The translations under genes and the position numbers were made by a program. From an uncultured Mycoplasmatota bacterium (lineage in GTDB: Bacteria > Bacillota_I > Bacilli_A > RF39 > UBA660), in contig URPE01000012.1 in NCBI GenBank assembly GCA_900549625.1, positions 1-31,517 on the forward strand: a DNA stretch of 31,517 nt, written 5' to 3'. Under the pieces are notes generated by a model. That model saw nothing but the letters and a program-made list of their open reading frames with translations. It did no database searches and was not told the origin of the DNA. This document shows positions 31,492-31,517 of the stretch, one piece after another. Each line of letters opens with the position of its first letter. Positions within the stretch are counted from its first letter, which is position 1.

Positions 31492-31517
31492 ATGAATAAA
31501 ACAATCACGAAACCTAA
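31492..31517 (+). CDS. Start of a further gene (partial)
   Basis: An AAGGAGG ribosome site (31479-31485) precedes ATG 31492, which opens M-N-K-T-I-T-K-P before the window ends. Eight codons are too few to name the product. The N-terminus resembles those of some serine recombinases of Gram-positive mobile elements, but that is only a guess. Confidence 0.6.

Overview
The window is AT-rich DNA from a low-GC Gram-positive bacterium (Bacillota, class Bacilli). The gene content points to one of the small-genome, uncultured, probably gut-associated Bacilli lineages. The evidence is ylbD-ylbE, a parE-parC pair, a Bacilli-type MtaB, a T-box in front of ileS, and strong TTGACA-17-TATAAT promoters with AGGAGG-type ribosome sites. 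The genetic code is standard: every conserved Trp I checked is TGG, and AGG and CGG sit at conserved Arg positions. I see no rRNA or tRNA gene. Assignment below class level is inference.

Layout. 1-322 is the 3' end of a surface-protein gene whose last part contains a GC-rich, A-poor patch unlike anything else here. 407-2301 holds a membrane-anchored surface protein and a small membrane protein. 2342-6982 holds mtaB and a T-box-controlled ileS encoding a type 2 IleRS with an altered HIGH motif. 7054-7821 is a two-gene operon of unknown function. 7970-10441 is rpsO-pnp, convergent with an M18 aminopeptidase (10451-about 11716). 11818-13227 is pyk. 13318-15374 encodes a VirB2-like two-helix protein and a large unknown membrane protein. 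15405-15584 is the remnant of another surface-protein gene, followed by eno. 17018-17636 is a decayed gene of unknown family. 17738-22153 is parE-parC, then ylbD-ylbE and an SDF-family amino-acid/dicarboxylate symporter. 24203-27232 is a large Ig-repeat surface protein split by one in-frame TGA. 27381-29740 is a scarred region: a deleted AAA-ATPase/DUF4143 gene, then an ISL3-type insertion sequence with an unusual array of 19-nt repeats in its left end, then an extra IS end. 29883-31327 is nfeD plus an SPFH (stomatin-like) gene. The window closes at the start codon of another gene.

Housekeeping genes (translation, RNA decay, glycolysis, chromosome decatenation) alternate with a dispersed surface-protein family. 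Four loci (1-322, 407-1660, 15405-15584, 26402-27232) share the same C-terminal signature: a W-[TI]-x-[ST]-P segment, a variable stretch, [RL]P-x-x-[YS]-L, and a G-[ST]-G/G-D-G-x-x-x-x-P ending. The signature resembles the C-type-lectin-like ligand-binding domains used as targets by diversity-generating retroelements. The patch in the first locus has the base composition expected of adenine mutagenesis, but no reverse transcriptase or template repeat lies in the window. Most genes have their own promoter and a short hairpin terminator, and in places the terminator and the next promoter share bases.
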